Below are positions 45,347 through 55,791 of a stretch of 64,000 nucleotides of DNA, piece by piece. Numbering within the stretch: the stretch's first letter is position 1; each line of letters opens with the position of its first letter. The position numbers were made by a program, and so were the translations under genes. The stretch is from positions 186,001-250,000 of the forward strand of contig NZ_RBAM01000001.1 of the NCBI RefSeq assembly GCF_003626645.1. The letters are read 5' to 3'. Below the pieces are notes generated by a model that saw only the letters and a program-made list of their open reading frames with translations, did no database searches and was not told the DNA's origin. Source of the stretch: Streptomyces klenkii (GTDB lineage: Bacteria; Actinomycetota; Actinomycetes; Streptomycetales; Streptomycetaceae).

Positions 45347-45673
45347 GATCAGCCTTCTTTCGCGAGTCCGGAGCCGCGTGTCCGGAGTACGTCGCGGGGA
45401 CGAACCGGCAGGCAGACACATCAGGAGGGGTCTCCGCGAACGTAACGAGGGAGACCGCGAGATGGCGCTGTGCGTGGCGGGGCTGGTGTCGGAAACACTG
45501 CTGGTGGCGGTATGGGCGGTGGAGATCACGACGCCGGTGCCGGCGGGGCGCCGGCCGGCCGTGCCTCCGCTATGGTGAGCGCAAGTGGACAGCTGTCCAC
45601 TCCTAGGAAGCGTAGTGGACAGCTGTCCGGTTATCAAGGGCGGGATTCGGGCACGCACCGCCGGGAGGAACCA
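45347..45673. promoter_or_regulatory. divergent promoter region with two palindromic operators
   Basis: 327 bases between the molybdenum hydroxylase operon and the TetR gene. Two copies of GTGGACAGCTGTCC occur on the plus strand at 45585-45598 and 45615-45628. The first extends to the perfect 16-base palindrome GTGGACAGCTGTCCAC (45585-45600). Centres are 30 bases apart, close to three helical turns. They sit 45-90 bases before the TetR start and are the likely binding sites of its product, controlling both directions. Confidence 0.8.
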
Positions 45674-46252
45674 GTGCAGGAGAAGAAGGACGCGGCCCAG
45701 CGGTCGGACGCGAGGCGGAACCGCGAGCGCATCCTGGAGGCCGCGGTGGCCGAGCTGACGTGCTGCCCGAACGCCCCGCTGAGCGTGATCGCCCGGAAGG
45801 CGGGCGTCGGGCAGGGCACGTTCTACCGCAACTTCCCCAATCGCGAGGCGCTCGTCCTCGAGATCTACCGCTACGAAATGCAGCAGGTCGCCGAGGCGGC
45901 GGCCCAGTTGCTCGAAACGCGGGAACCGGACCGGGCCCTGCGCGAGTGGATGGACCGCCTCGCCCGGTTCGCCATGACCAAGGCCGGCCTGGCGGACGCG
46001 ATCCGCATGGCCACCGCCGGGCCCGGTGGCCCGGCGAAACCGGGGCACACCCCGGTGACCGACGCGGCCGGCCTCCTGCTCCGCGCCAACGAAGAGGCCG
46101 GCACGATCCGCCCGGGGGTGACCCCGGACGACTTCCTCCTCGCCATCGCCGGCCTCTGGCAGATCGACCCCCGCTCGGACTGGCAGCCGCGTGTCACCCG
46201 GCTGATGGACCTCGTCATGGACGGCCTGCGCGCGGGAGCGCCCGGGGGGTGA
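45674..46252 (+). CDS. TetR-family regulator of the hydroxylase operon
   Basis: A 192-residue TetR regulator: RRNRERILEAAVAELTCCPN, then IARKAGVGQGTFYRNFPNRE (HTH). The ligand domain is C-terminal. The GTG at 45674 is preceded by GGAGGAA at the right distance; an upstream start at 45470 would run through the operators, so I rejected it. Position and the paired palindromes point to autoregulation and control of the divergent molybdenum hydroxylase operon. Confidence 0.88.
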   Translation: MQEKKDAAQRSDARRNRERILEAAVAELTCCPNAPLSVIARKAGVGQGTFYRNFPNREALVLEIYRYEMQQVAEAAAQLLETREPDRALREWMDRLARFAMTKAGLADAIRMATAGPGGPAKPGHTPVTDAAGLLLRANEEAGTIRPGVTPDDFLLAIAGLWQIDPRSDWQPRVTRLMDLVMDGLRAGAPGG

Positions 46253-46279
46253 GCACAGGCCGGCGCTGCGAGGACCCCA

Positions 46280-48697
<2,418 letters not shown>

Positions 48698-48825
48698 CGT
48701 GCTCTCCGTCCGTTGCGCGGGGCCCGCCCTCGCGGTCGCCGCCGGCGTCAGCTTCGAGCGTACGTCCAGCCGCGTCGCGGGAGAGGTCGTGGAGCGTCCG
48801 GACGCGGTCGCGCGCCGCCCGCCGG

Positions 48826-49317
48826 TCAGCCGCGCCGCGCCGCTCCCGCAGGCCACAGGACGCGGACGGGGATCCCCGCGCCGTGCGCCTCGGCGACGGT
48901 GGCGGCCGTGCCGCCGCCCTTCTCGGACGCCGCCCCGTCCCACACGGCGACCAGCAGGTCCGCCCGCCCGAGCAGCTCGGTGTTCGCGGCCTGGAAGGCG
49001 CTCAGGCTCGCCGCCGGGTAGGGCATGACCGTGACGTCGGCGGCCGCCTCCAGCAGGCGGTCGAACCGTGCCCTGTCCGCCGCGTCCTCCAGGAACGCCC
49101 GGTAGTCGTGGAACGGCAGGACCACGGAGAGGGCCCCGCCGGAGGCCAGGACGGCCTCGGCGAACAGCGAGTCGGCCCCGGGAGCGATGCAGGACACGCC
49201 GGTCAGCCCGGGCGCGCCCGAGGTCAGCTCGCCCAGAAGGCACTGGAGGGCGTCCCGGAGGAGGGGTTCCGTGCCCTCGGCGAGGTCCATGTGGCCGGTA
49301 ACGCCGATCGTGTGCAT
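48826..49317 (-). CDS. SLOG-type Rossmann protein
   Basis: A 163-residue Rossmann-like protein. HTIGVTGHMDLAEGTEPLLR (glycine-rich loop and H-x-D-L), then GADSLFAEAVLASGGALSVV, LPFHDY, and VAVWDGAASEKGGGTAATVA match the SLOG superfamily, whose members bind or process nucleotide-derived ligands. The gene is 93 bases downstream of a small membrane-protein gene on the same strand. SLOG proteins next to small 2TM proteins are a known signature of predicted nucleotide-signalling or defence modules. ATG start. Confidence 0.7.
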   Translation of the reverse strand: MHTIGVTGHMDLAEGTEPLLRDALQCLLGELTSGAPGLTGVSCIAPGADSLFAEAVLASGGALSVVLPFHDYRAFLEDAADRARFDRLLEAAADVTVMPYPAASLSAFQAANTELLGRADLLVAVWDGAASEKGGGTAATVAEAHGAGIPVRVLWPAGAARRG

Positions 49318-49410
49318 CGCACTTCACCCGTCTGCCGGTCGGCACTGTCGCCCTCCCAGTGTCCCACCCCGGCCCGTACGGGCGGGCCCGCCGTCACCGG
49401 GCGCGAGGGC

Positions 49411-49920
49411 TCAGAGGGTGGTCGCGAGGAAGCCCGCGACGTAGGCGACGCTGAAGACGACCGGTACGCCCTGTTCCACGTACGTCAGGGGCACGTAGCG
49501 GCGCCAGTCACGCCCTTCGCCCAGGGCGCCCCACTCCGCGTCCGAGTACGCGAGCGCCGGCAGCCTGCGCTCCAGCGCGCCGATCACGGCGTACTTGGCG
49601 GCGTTGAGCTGGCGGTAGGAACGCATCATTACGAACCAGCCCAGGCACTGGGTCAGCAGCACGGCCAGCCCCGCCAGCAGCAGCCACACCGAGGAACTGC
49701 GCCAGTCGGATCCGGAGACGGTGGCGAGGGCGGTGACGGCCACGGTGTTGAGCGTCAGGAAGAACGTGTTGGTCAGGCTGCGCCGGGCGCTGACCCGGTC
49801 GGCCATCTCGACGCACAACTTGTACTGCTCCAGGATCGCGCCTTGGTACTTGTCCTTGGCGCGGGCGTAGTCCGACGGGCTGACGCCTGCGTTCCAGAGA
49901 GTGTTGTCTATGCCGGTCAT
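49411..49920 (-). CDS. RipA/SLATT-like small membrane protein
   Basis: A 169-residue protein. N-terminus: QGAILEQYKLCVEMADRVSA, followed by RRSLTNTFFLTLNTVAVTAL (first membrane segment). A second segment is VWLLLAGLAVLLTQCLGWFV, ending in MRSYRQLNAAKYAVIGALE. A third weak segment closes the C-terminus (PVVFSVAYVAGFLATTL). This is the pattern of proteins named RipA family octameric membrane protein and of SLATT-domain proteins. Homologues sit next to SLOG genes, as here. It may form a membrane pore or sensor in response to a nucleotide signal; that is inference. Confidence 0.7.
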   Translation of the reverse strand: MTGIDNTLWNAGVSPSDYARAKDKYQGAILEQYKLCVEMADRVSARRSLTNTFFLTLNTVAVTALATVSGSDWRSSSVWLLLAGLAVLLTQCLGWFVMMRSYRQLNAAKYAVIGALERRLPALAYSDAEWGALGEGRDWRRYVPLTYVEQGVPVVFSVAYVAGFLATTL

Positions 49921-50078
49921 GGGAGCATGATGGCCGCCCGGCCGCAGCGGACGAATCAGTTCCGCACGGGCAATGCGTTCAACTGTTCCATAATGGGCTG
50001 GAGTTCGCGCGCGGCCGCTCGGGGCGGGCGCCGCGCGGCCCGGCCGCCGGGCTGACGGGCCGCCGGGCCGCACGGCGG

Positions 50079-50972
50079 TCATTCGTCCAGGTCGGCCTCG
50101 GAGAAGAGGAAGATGCCGCTGACGATCAGGGCGGCTCCGACGAACTGCCAGAGGTTGATGCTCTCGCCCAGGAAGATGATCGCGGCCGCCACCCCGAACA
50201 CCGGGATGATGTTGAGGATGACGCCCGCCGCGCTCACGGACAGCCGGGTGATGGAGTGGTTGTACAGGAGGTACGCCACGCCGAGGCCGCCGCCGCAGAC
50301 GATCGCCGCCACCGCCCAGTGGCCGGCGTTCACGCCCGCGGTCAGTGCGGTCGCGTCCGTGCCCCACTGCCAGATCAGCAGGGGCAGCATGAACAGCAGG
50401 CCGAAGCCGAACTGGTAGGCGGTCACGACGAGCGGGTCCATGTCCAGGACGACACGCCCCGCGATCATCGTGGCGATGGCCGCCGCCAGCGAGCCGGCGA
50501 GCACCAGGAACGAGCCCAGGGAGAGCCCCAGGTCGGCCCTCGGGCCGCCCAGCAGGGCGACCCCCGCGGCTGCCAGGACCACGCCGGCGACGGCCCGGCC
50601 GGTGGGGAGGCGCCGGTTGACGAACGCCGCCAGCGCGACGATGAAGACCGCCTCCGTGCCGTCGAGCAGGGCCGCCTCGGCGGCGTCGATGTAGGCCAGG
50701 CCCAGGCCGATCGCCCCGTACCCCAGCATGGGTTCGAACAGGCCGAGGAGGGCGAGCAGGCGCAACTGCTTCCCCGTCGGCCTCTGGTGACCCTTCCAGA
50801 GGAGGATGACCCACAGGAGCGCGGCGGACGCCGCGAGGGTGATGGTGAGCAGGGTGACGACGGAGAGTCCCGCCAGTGAGTACTTCTCGCCGGTGGTCCA
50901 GACGCCCCAGAGGATGGAGGCGACCAGCAGGGGCAGCAGCCCGCGTTGCCGGCGCGTGATGACGCCGCTCAT
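50079..50972 (-). CDS. EamA/DMT-superfamily exporter
   Basis: A 297-residue transporter with ten hydrophobic segments. EamA hallmarks: LLVASILWGVWTTGEKYSLA (first segment), AEAALLDGTEAVFIVALAAF, GVVLAAAGVALLGG and SVSAAGVILNIIPVFGVAAA with IIFLGESINLWQFVGAALIV. It probably exports a metabolite or amino-acid derivative. ATG 50972 chosen; the long frame upstream is Pro/Gly-rich and improbable. It is the last gene of the kamA arm of the divergent cluster, 74 bases after the ATP-grasp gene. Confidence 0.88.
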   Translation of the reverse strand: MSGVITRRQRGLLPLLVASILWGVWTTGEKYSLAGLSVVTLLTITLAASAALLWVILLWKGHQRPTGKQLRLLALLGLFEPMLGYGAIGLGLAYIDAAEAALLDGTEAVFIVALAAFVNRRLPTGRAVAGVVLAAAGVALLGGPRADLGLSLGSFLVLAGSLAAAIATMIAGRVVLDMDPLVVTAYQFGFGLLFMLPLLIWQWGTDATALTAGVNAGHWAVAAIVCGGGLGVAYLLYNHSITRLSVSAAGVILNIIPVFGVAAAIIFLGESINLWQFVGAALIVSGIFLFSEADLDE

Positions 50973-51046
50973 CCGGCCGCCGGACCGTTCTGTAACACGT
51001 GGAGCATGTGATCCCTTCACTCTGTCTTGATGACTGGCTGCCGGGC

Positions 51047-52297
51047 TCAGATGCCCAGCGCCTCCTCCACCACCCGCTCCGCCTCCGCGACGGACCCGGC
51101 GTCCGGGCCGGCCACGAGGTAGCGCCACTTGCCGTCCACGTCGTGGGTGTCCGTCGTGAGCACGGCCCGTACGCCGGCGGACGCGTCCGCGAGCCCCGCG
51201 GCCTCGATGCGGCGCACGGCCTCGCCGAAGCCGAGGTGATCATCGCTGAACCGGCCGTCGGCGCGCCAGTGCACCGGGACGTCCCCCGGCCGCAGCCGCC
51301 GGGCCAGCTTCTCCAGGTAAGTGCCGCCCGTGGTCCGCACATTGGCCTCGGTGATCACGTAGCCGCCGTCGTACGTGCCGCAGTCGACGTCGAAGATGCC
51401 GCGGTAGCCCAGAGTGTGCAGCCGGCCGCCGAGGACCGCGGCGGCCTCGTGCAGCGCCGCGGAGTGCGGGCCCTCGGCGGCCGGGGTGACCATGCCCGTC
51501 CAGGCGTTGTTCACCGTCCGCTGGTCACAGCTGTAGTACGGGGTGACACCGGCGTCCTCGGCGATCATCTCCATGCTCGGGGAGGCGGTGAGCGGCAGGA
51601 ACTCCTCGTACACCCACCCGCGGCCCCGCCCGGTAATGCCGGCGACGGCCTCGCGGACCCGGTGCTCCCGCGATTCCCGGGCCCCGGCCTCGACCACCGT
51701 GTTCCCGAAACCGGTGGAGGACCGGTCCGGCTTGACGATGGCGGCGGGATGGCCGGCGAGGAACGCGACGAGCCGCCGGACCAGCTCGTCGCGGGTCGCG
51801 GCGAAGCCTCCGTCAGCGACGGGCAGGCCCAGCGCGGCCGCCTCCTCCCGGATGCCGCTCTTGGTGTTGACGCGGCGGACCATGTCCAGGACCGCGTCGT
51901 CCGGGTGAGCGCTATAGGGGTGCAGCCGCATGCCGGTGCGGCGGGCGAAGTCGAGGACGGGGCGGTCCAGGGCGAACGGATCGAGGACGGGCCGCTCGGT
52001 GAGCAGCTTCGTCGCGCCCAGCCCGGCGGCGACGTCGAGCGGGTGGGCGGTGGCCGTGCCGGGCGGCGCCACGATGTCCACCGCGCCCACGTCGAGGCCG
52101 ATCGTACGGGCCACGTAGTCGCGGAACCGCGCGGGGCACGGGGCCAGCATGACGACGCAGTCGCCTGGTTCCGCTTCCCACAGCATGCGCGCGGTGGGCA
52201 CGGCCATGGCCCGCAGGTAGCGGTCCGTGGGGTCGTCGGCCATGGTGTCGCTGTTGAGGTTCGACAGGATGGTCCGGCTCGGCCGCCCGTACGTCAT
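51047..52297 (-). CDS. ATP-grasp amide ligase (peptide ligase type)
   Basis: A 416-residue ATP-grasp enzyme. The N-terminal part (RTILSNLNSDTMADDP) matches the pre-ATP-grasp fold of PGM1-type peptide ligases. The ATP-grasp core contains AAIVKPDRSSTGFGNTVVE and the metal-binding stretch GIFDVDCGTYDGGYVITEAN. Such enzymes activate a carboxylate by phosphorylation and couple it to an amine. The start overlaps kamA by four bases (ATGA), which ties the ligase to the beta-lysine step. Coupling of beta-lysine or of a gamma-glutamyl protecting group are both possible. Confidence 0.82.
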   Translation of the reverse strand: MTYGRPSRTILSNLNSDTMADDPTDRYLRAMAVPTARMLWEAEPGDCVVMLAPCPARFRDYVARTIGLDVGAVDIVAPPGTATAHPLDVAAGLGATKLLTERPVLDPFALDRPVLDFARRTGMRLHPYSAHPDDAVLDMVRRVNTKSGIREEAAALGLPVADGGFAATRDELVRRLVAFLAGHPAAIVKPDRSSTGFGNTVVEAGARESREHRVREAVAGITGRGRGWVYEEFLPLTASPSMEMIAEDAGVTPYYSCDQRTVNNAWTGMVTPAAEGPHSAALHEAAAVLGGRLHTLGYRGIFDVDCGTYDGGYVITEANVRTTGGTYLEKLARRLRPGDVPVHWRADGRFSDDHLGFGEAVRRIEAAGLADASAGVRAVLTTDTHDVDGKWRYLVAGPDAGSVAEAERVVEEALGI

Positions 52298-53451
52298 CTG
52301 CCCGCCCGCCCCTTCCCGCCCGGAGCCTCCGCAGCGCCCGGAACTTCCGCAGCGCCCGGGGCTTCCGAAGTGCTCGGTGTTTCCGCAGCGGCGCTCGGGG
52401 CTTCCGCGGCGCTCGGAGCCGCCGGAGGGGCCGGGGGATAGGCGTGTTCCTCGCCCCACGGATCCGTGACCCGCGCGGCGTCGTCCGTCAGGTACACCGG
52501 CCCGATCGGCACCTTGCCGTGCCCGCCGGGAATGTCCAGGACGTACGTGGGCTGGCACATTCCGGAGACCCGGCCGCGCAGGTCGCGCATGAGCTCCTGG
52601 CCCTCGCCGATCGTGGTCCGGAAGTGCCCGGTGCCCTTCGCGAGGTCGCCCTGGTGCAGGTAGTAGGGCTTGACGCGGTTCACGACGAGGGTGCGGAAGA
52701 GGTCCTCCAGCGCCTCGGGCGTGTCGTTCACGCCCTTGAGCAGCACCGTCTGACTGACGAGCGGAACGCCGGCGTCCACGAGGCGGCTCAGCGCCCCGCG
52801 GGCCTCGTCGCCTATCTCCTGGCTGTGGTTGGTGTGCACGACGACCCACACCGGAGTGCCGAGGCGGAGCGCCTCGACCAGGTCCTGCGTCACCCGGCCC
52901 GGGTCCACCACGGGGATCCGCGTGTGGAAGCGGATCACCTTCACGTGCTCGATCGCGTCCAGCGCCTCGAGCATGGGGCGCAGCTTGGACGGCGCGATGA
53001 TGAGGGGGTCGCCCCCGGTGAAGATGACCTCCCAGATCTCGGGGTGCGCACGGATGTAGTCCAGCGCCGCCTCCAGTTGCTCGCCCCGGAGCATGTGGTC
53101 GCCGGGCCCGACGACCTCGCGGCGGAAGCAGAAGCGGCAGTAGACCGGGCACACGTGCACGGGTTTGAGGAGCACCCGGTCGGGGTAGCGGTGGGTGACG
53201 CCCTTCACGGGCGTGAAGGGGTCGTCACCGATCGGGTCGTCGCTCTCCTCGGGGGTGGTGAGCAGTTCCTGCCCGGTGGGCACGAACTGCCGCCCCACCG
53301 GATCGTCCACCGCGAAAATGCGGTCCTGCATCGCCGGCGTGATGCTCACGGCGTAGCGCTCGGCGACATCGACGATCGTCGGAAGGTCGGCTTCATCGGC
53401 CAGTTTGCTGGCCACGAGGTCTTTCGGTGTGCGAACGGAGCGACTGGCCAC
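52294..53451 (-). CDS. kamA: lysine 2,3-aminomutase (radical SAM, PLP)
   Basis: A 385-residue radical SAM aminomutase. The 4Fe-4S motif is C101-P-V-Y-C105-R-F-C108. IFTGGDPLII follows. HQGDLAKGTGHFRT retains the Asp that binds the lysine side-chain amine in clostridial KamA, and VLDIPGGHGKVPIGP retains the second Asp and the PLP Lys. These residues support true conversion of L-lysine to L-beta-lysine rather than EpmB-type function. The last 45 residues are Ala/Pro/Glu low complexity. GTG start; overlaps the ligase gene by four bases. Confidence 0.9.
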   Translation of the reverse strand: MASRSVRTPKDLVASKLADEADLPTIVDVAERYAVSITPAMQDRIFAVDDPVGRQFVPTGQELLTTPEESDDPIGDDPFTPVKGVTHRYPDRVLLKPVHVCPVYCRFCFRREVVGPGDHMLRGEQLEAALDYIRAHPEIWEVIFTGGDPLIIAPSKLRPMLEALDAIEHVKVIRFHTRIPVVDPGRVTQDLVEALRLGTPVWVVVHTNHSQEIGDEARGALSRLVDAGVPLVSQTVLLKGVNDTPEALEDLFRTLVVNRVKPYYLHQGDLAKGTGHFRTTIGEGQELMRDLRGRVSGMCQPTYVLDIPGGHGKVPIGPVYLTDDAARVTDPWGEEHAYPPAPPAAPSAAEAPSAAAETPSTSEAPGAAEVPGAAEAPGGKGRAGR

Positions 53452-54023
53452 GTTTCAGTGCCTCTCCCGTGAGGACATTGCGGCGGTGCAATGCTTCGGC
53501 CTGTGTGGGCGGGGGAACGGGAATCGCTGCTCCGGACGGGAGCGTGCACGGCATGCAGTCCACTTGCGGTCTACATGTAGTCCACTTGCAGTACGGAGAG
53601 AAAACCGGTGGACCGGTGAGGGAGGAGCGGCGGACCATATCCGGTGTGCCCGGGCCGGGTTGCGCGATCTCTGCGAACCCCCTGATCGCTGAACGCGGAC
53701 CATGATGCAGACCGATTTGACGGCTTGTCAATGATCTCGGATCCGTGCGGTCTTCCGTTACGGCGAACCGACTGGAAGAGGCATTTAGCGGTGGATACAG
53801 CGCATGTCCGAAATCCTGATCTTGCGTGTTCCGCCGGTGTTCGGTTACGGTGCCGACCGTTCGCACGTGTAGTCGCCGCACTGCAAGTCCTATACCGGGC
53901 AGGTTCATTCCGCGCCGTGCGCCGCGCGGACCTGCAAAGACCTGCCGCCACTGAAACATCGCTCGTCGTATGCCGCCTTATGCCGTCGTGTGCGTGTGCT
54001 TGATTTTCAGGGGGAGTTGGGTG
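53452..54023. promoter_or_regulatory. 572-base divergent control region
   Basis: The region between kamA (minus) and the amidotransferase gene (plus) is the likely control point of the whole cluster and is less GC-rich than average. It contains two direct copies of AGTCCACTTGC at 53557-53567 and 53579-53589, 22 bases apart. An inverted ACTGCAAGT lies at 53880-53888, matching the 3' part of the second copy (ACTTGCAGT). TTGAC-N5-GTCAA is at 53717-53731. GTTTCAGTG at 53452-53460 and its complement CACTGAAAC at 53949-53957 flank the region. Binding proteins are unknown. No good coding frame was seen. Confidence 0.6.
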
Positions 54024-54809
54024 ATGAGGACGTCGTCCGCGAGGCCTCGTATCGGGGTCACCTCGCGCTTTCGTCAGAACATCCGCAGTCACAGCATTCA
54101 TGAGGGATATGTCGAGCAGGTGACGCGGGCCGGCGGCCTGCCCCTCGTCATCCCCTGCGCCGACGCCGACGGGGATTTGTGCACGTCATACCTCTCCCTG
54201 CTCGACGGACTGCTGCTCACCGGCGGCGAGGACATGGATCCCGCGTATTGCAGCGGTACGGTACGGCAGCCCGGATACACCTATCACCCCCGGCGCGACG
54301 CGTTCGAGAAGCGACTCGCGGGATCGGCGCTCGATGCGGGAATTCCCACGCTCGGCATCTGCCGCGGCGCGCAAGTGCTCCACACCGTCACCGGAAATCC
54401 GCTGATCGGGCACGTCCCCGATGTCAACGGCGGGCGCGTTGCGCACCGGATTTCCCTCACGGAGACCTCCCGGCACTCCGTCACCCTCGCCGAGGGCAGC
54501 AAGGTCGCCCGGGCGTACGGGGAGCGGACGCTGAAGGTGACCTCGTACCACCACCAGGGGCTGGGCGAGCAGACCCCGGGCGGTATCCGGTGGCGGGTGA
54601 CGGCCCGCGCCGACGACTCCCTCGCCGAGGCGATCGAGCGCGAGGCGGACGCGGAAGGAGACGCGGAAGGAGACGCCGGGCAGGCCCCCTGGGCGGTCGG
54701 CGTCCTGTGGCATCCCGAGCTTCCCGCGGACGACGGGCCCGCCGACGGTGCCGGGGAGCGCACCGACCCGCTGATCGCGGCGTTCGTCGCCGCGGCGGGA
54801 GCGTCATGA
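54024..54809 (+). CDS. class I glutamine amidotransferase / gamma-glutamyl hydrolase (PuuD-like, C26)
   Basis: A 261-residue C26-type enzyme. The nucleophile is Cys113 in L-G-I-C-R-G-A-Q, with the triad completed by His230 and Glu232 in L-W-H-P-E. HHQGLGEQ and LLTGGEDMDP match gamma-glutamyl-GABA hydrolases (PuuD) and gamma-glutamyl peptidases. It probably removes a gamma-glutamyl or similar group. A short acidic low-complexity insert (EADAEGDAEGDAGQ) precedes the WHPE. ATG 54024 fits the GGGGAG ribosome site seven bases before; GTG 54021 is possible. Overlaps the GNAT gene by four bases. Confidence 0.88.
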   Translation: MRTSSARPRIGVTSRFRQNIRSHSIHEGYVEQVTRAGGLPLVIPCADADGDLCTSYLSLLDGLLLTGGEDMDPAYCSGTVRQPGYTYHPRRDAFEKRLAGSALDAGIPTLGICRGAQVLHTVTGNPLIGHVPDVNGGRVAHRISLTETSRHSVTLAEGSKVARAYGERTLKVTSYHHQGLGEQTPGGIRWRVTARADDSLAEAIEREADAEGDAEGDAGQAPWAVGVLWHPELPADDGPADGAGERTDPLIAAFVAAAGAS

Positions 54810-55570
54810 CCTCCGGCAAGTCTTCCCAGCCGTCCGGTAAGTCGCCGGCGTCGTCCGACGAGTCGTCCCAGCCGCCCGCCGCGACGTTCGGCGTCCGCCG
54901 GCTCGGCCCCGGGGACCTCGGCCTGCTGCTCGGTCTCCAGGAGCGGGTGCACTCGGCCCTCGCGGACCCGTCCGTCTTCCAGACCAGCACGCCCGAGTTC
55001 ATCGCGTACTGCCTCGCTGACGGCGGGCGCTGCTACGCCGTCGAGCACGACGGCGAGACCGTCGCCTACCGGATGGTCTACTTTCCCCGCGACCGGGCGT
55101 TCAACCTGGCCAAGGACACGGCCCTGCCCCCGTCCGAATACCACCGGGTGGGCCACTGGGACACCGTCGCCGTCCTGCCCCGCTGGCGCGGCCACGGGCT
55201 GGCCCGGCTGATGAACACCCGCGCCCTCGCCGACCTCGCCGGCACGGACATCCGCCACCTGTTCGCCACCAGCGCGCCCAGCAACCCGTACGCCGTACGC
55301 ACCCTGCTGGAGGCCGGCTTCCAACCCATCGGCCTCGTTCGGAAGTTCGGGGGACGGCTGCGGTTCCTGCTCTACCGACCCGGCCCCGCCGGCCGGCCCG
55401 CCACGGCCGGAGAGCCGCCGGAACTGACCGTCGCGTGCTCGGCCACCGACGCGCTGGAGCGCGCCTTCCGCGACGGCTGGACCGGCACCGGCATCGACAT
55501 CGACGGAGCGGGCCGTGCCCGGCTGCGGATGCGGCGCCGGCCGCTGCCGTTCAGCACCGGACAGGTCTGA
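54806..55570 (+). CDS. GNAT-family acetyltransferase, extended
   Basis: A 254-residue GNAT-fold protein. The acetyl-CoA loop is VAVLPRWRGHGLARLMNTRA (R-x-x-G-x-G/A variant) and NPYAVRTLLEAGFQPIGLVR is the usual C-terminal core. A Ser/Pro/Lys-rich N-terminal tail (about 28 residues) and a C-terminal extension of about 80 residues make it longer than simple GNATs. It could acylate an amine of the pathway product for self-protection or as a tailoring step. ATGA overlap with the amidotransferase. Confidence 0.82.
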   Translation: MTSGKSSQPSGKSPASSDESSQPPAATFGVRRLGPGDLGLLLGLQERVHSALADPSVFQTSTPEFIAYCLADGGRCYAVEHDGETVAYRMVYFPRDRAFNLAKDTALPPSEYHRVGHWDTVAVLPRWRGHGLARLMNTRALADLAGTDIRHLFATSAPSNPYAVRTLLEAGFQPIGLVRKFGGRLRFLLYRPGPAGRPATAGEPPELTVACSATDALERAFRDGWTGTGIDIDGAGRARLRMRRRPLPFSTGQV

Positions 55571-55791
55571 CGGGCCCGCTTCGGCTGTCCAACCCGGCCG
55601 CACGGCGGGCCGGGCGGTCGCGCCCTGCACGCTCATCACAATTCACCTTCCTCACACCACACTTCGGCGCGCCCCCACGCAGGTGTGCATACGCAGCATG
55701 CGTGGATCTACGTCACTCCCGTCCCCTCATCCCCGGCACCAGCGACGACAGGACCACCGCACCCGACAGCCAGAACAGGACTCCCAGCGAG

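Noticed and set aside
45470..45673. Upstream start for the TetR gene beside the hydroxylase operon
   Set aside because: It would translate through the two palindromic operators and add a non-conserved tail; the GTG at 45674 has a good ribosome site.
53452..53957. GTTTCAGTG and CACTGAAAC as ends of a mobile element
   Set aside because: Only nine bases match, there is no transposase between them and no target duplication, so I keep them only as possible binding sites.
53725..54003. A 92-codon frame in the divergent control region
   Set aside because: Irregular codon use, no ribosome site, no recognisable product; it overlaps the repeat elements.
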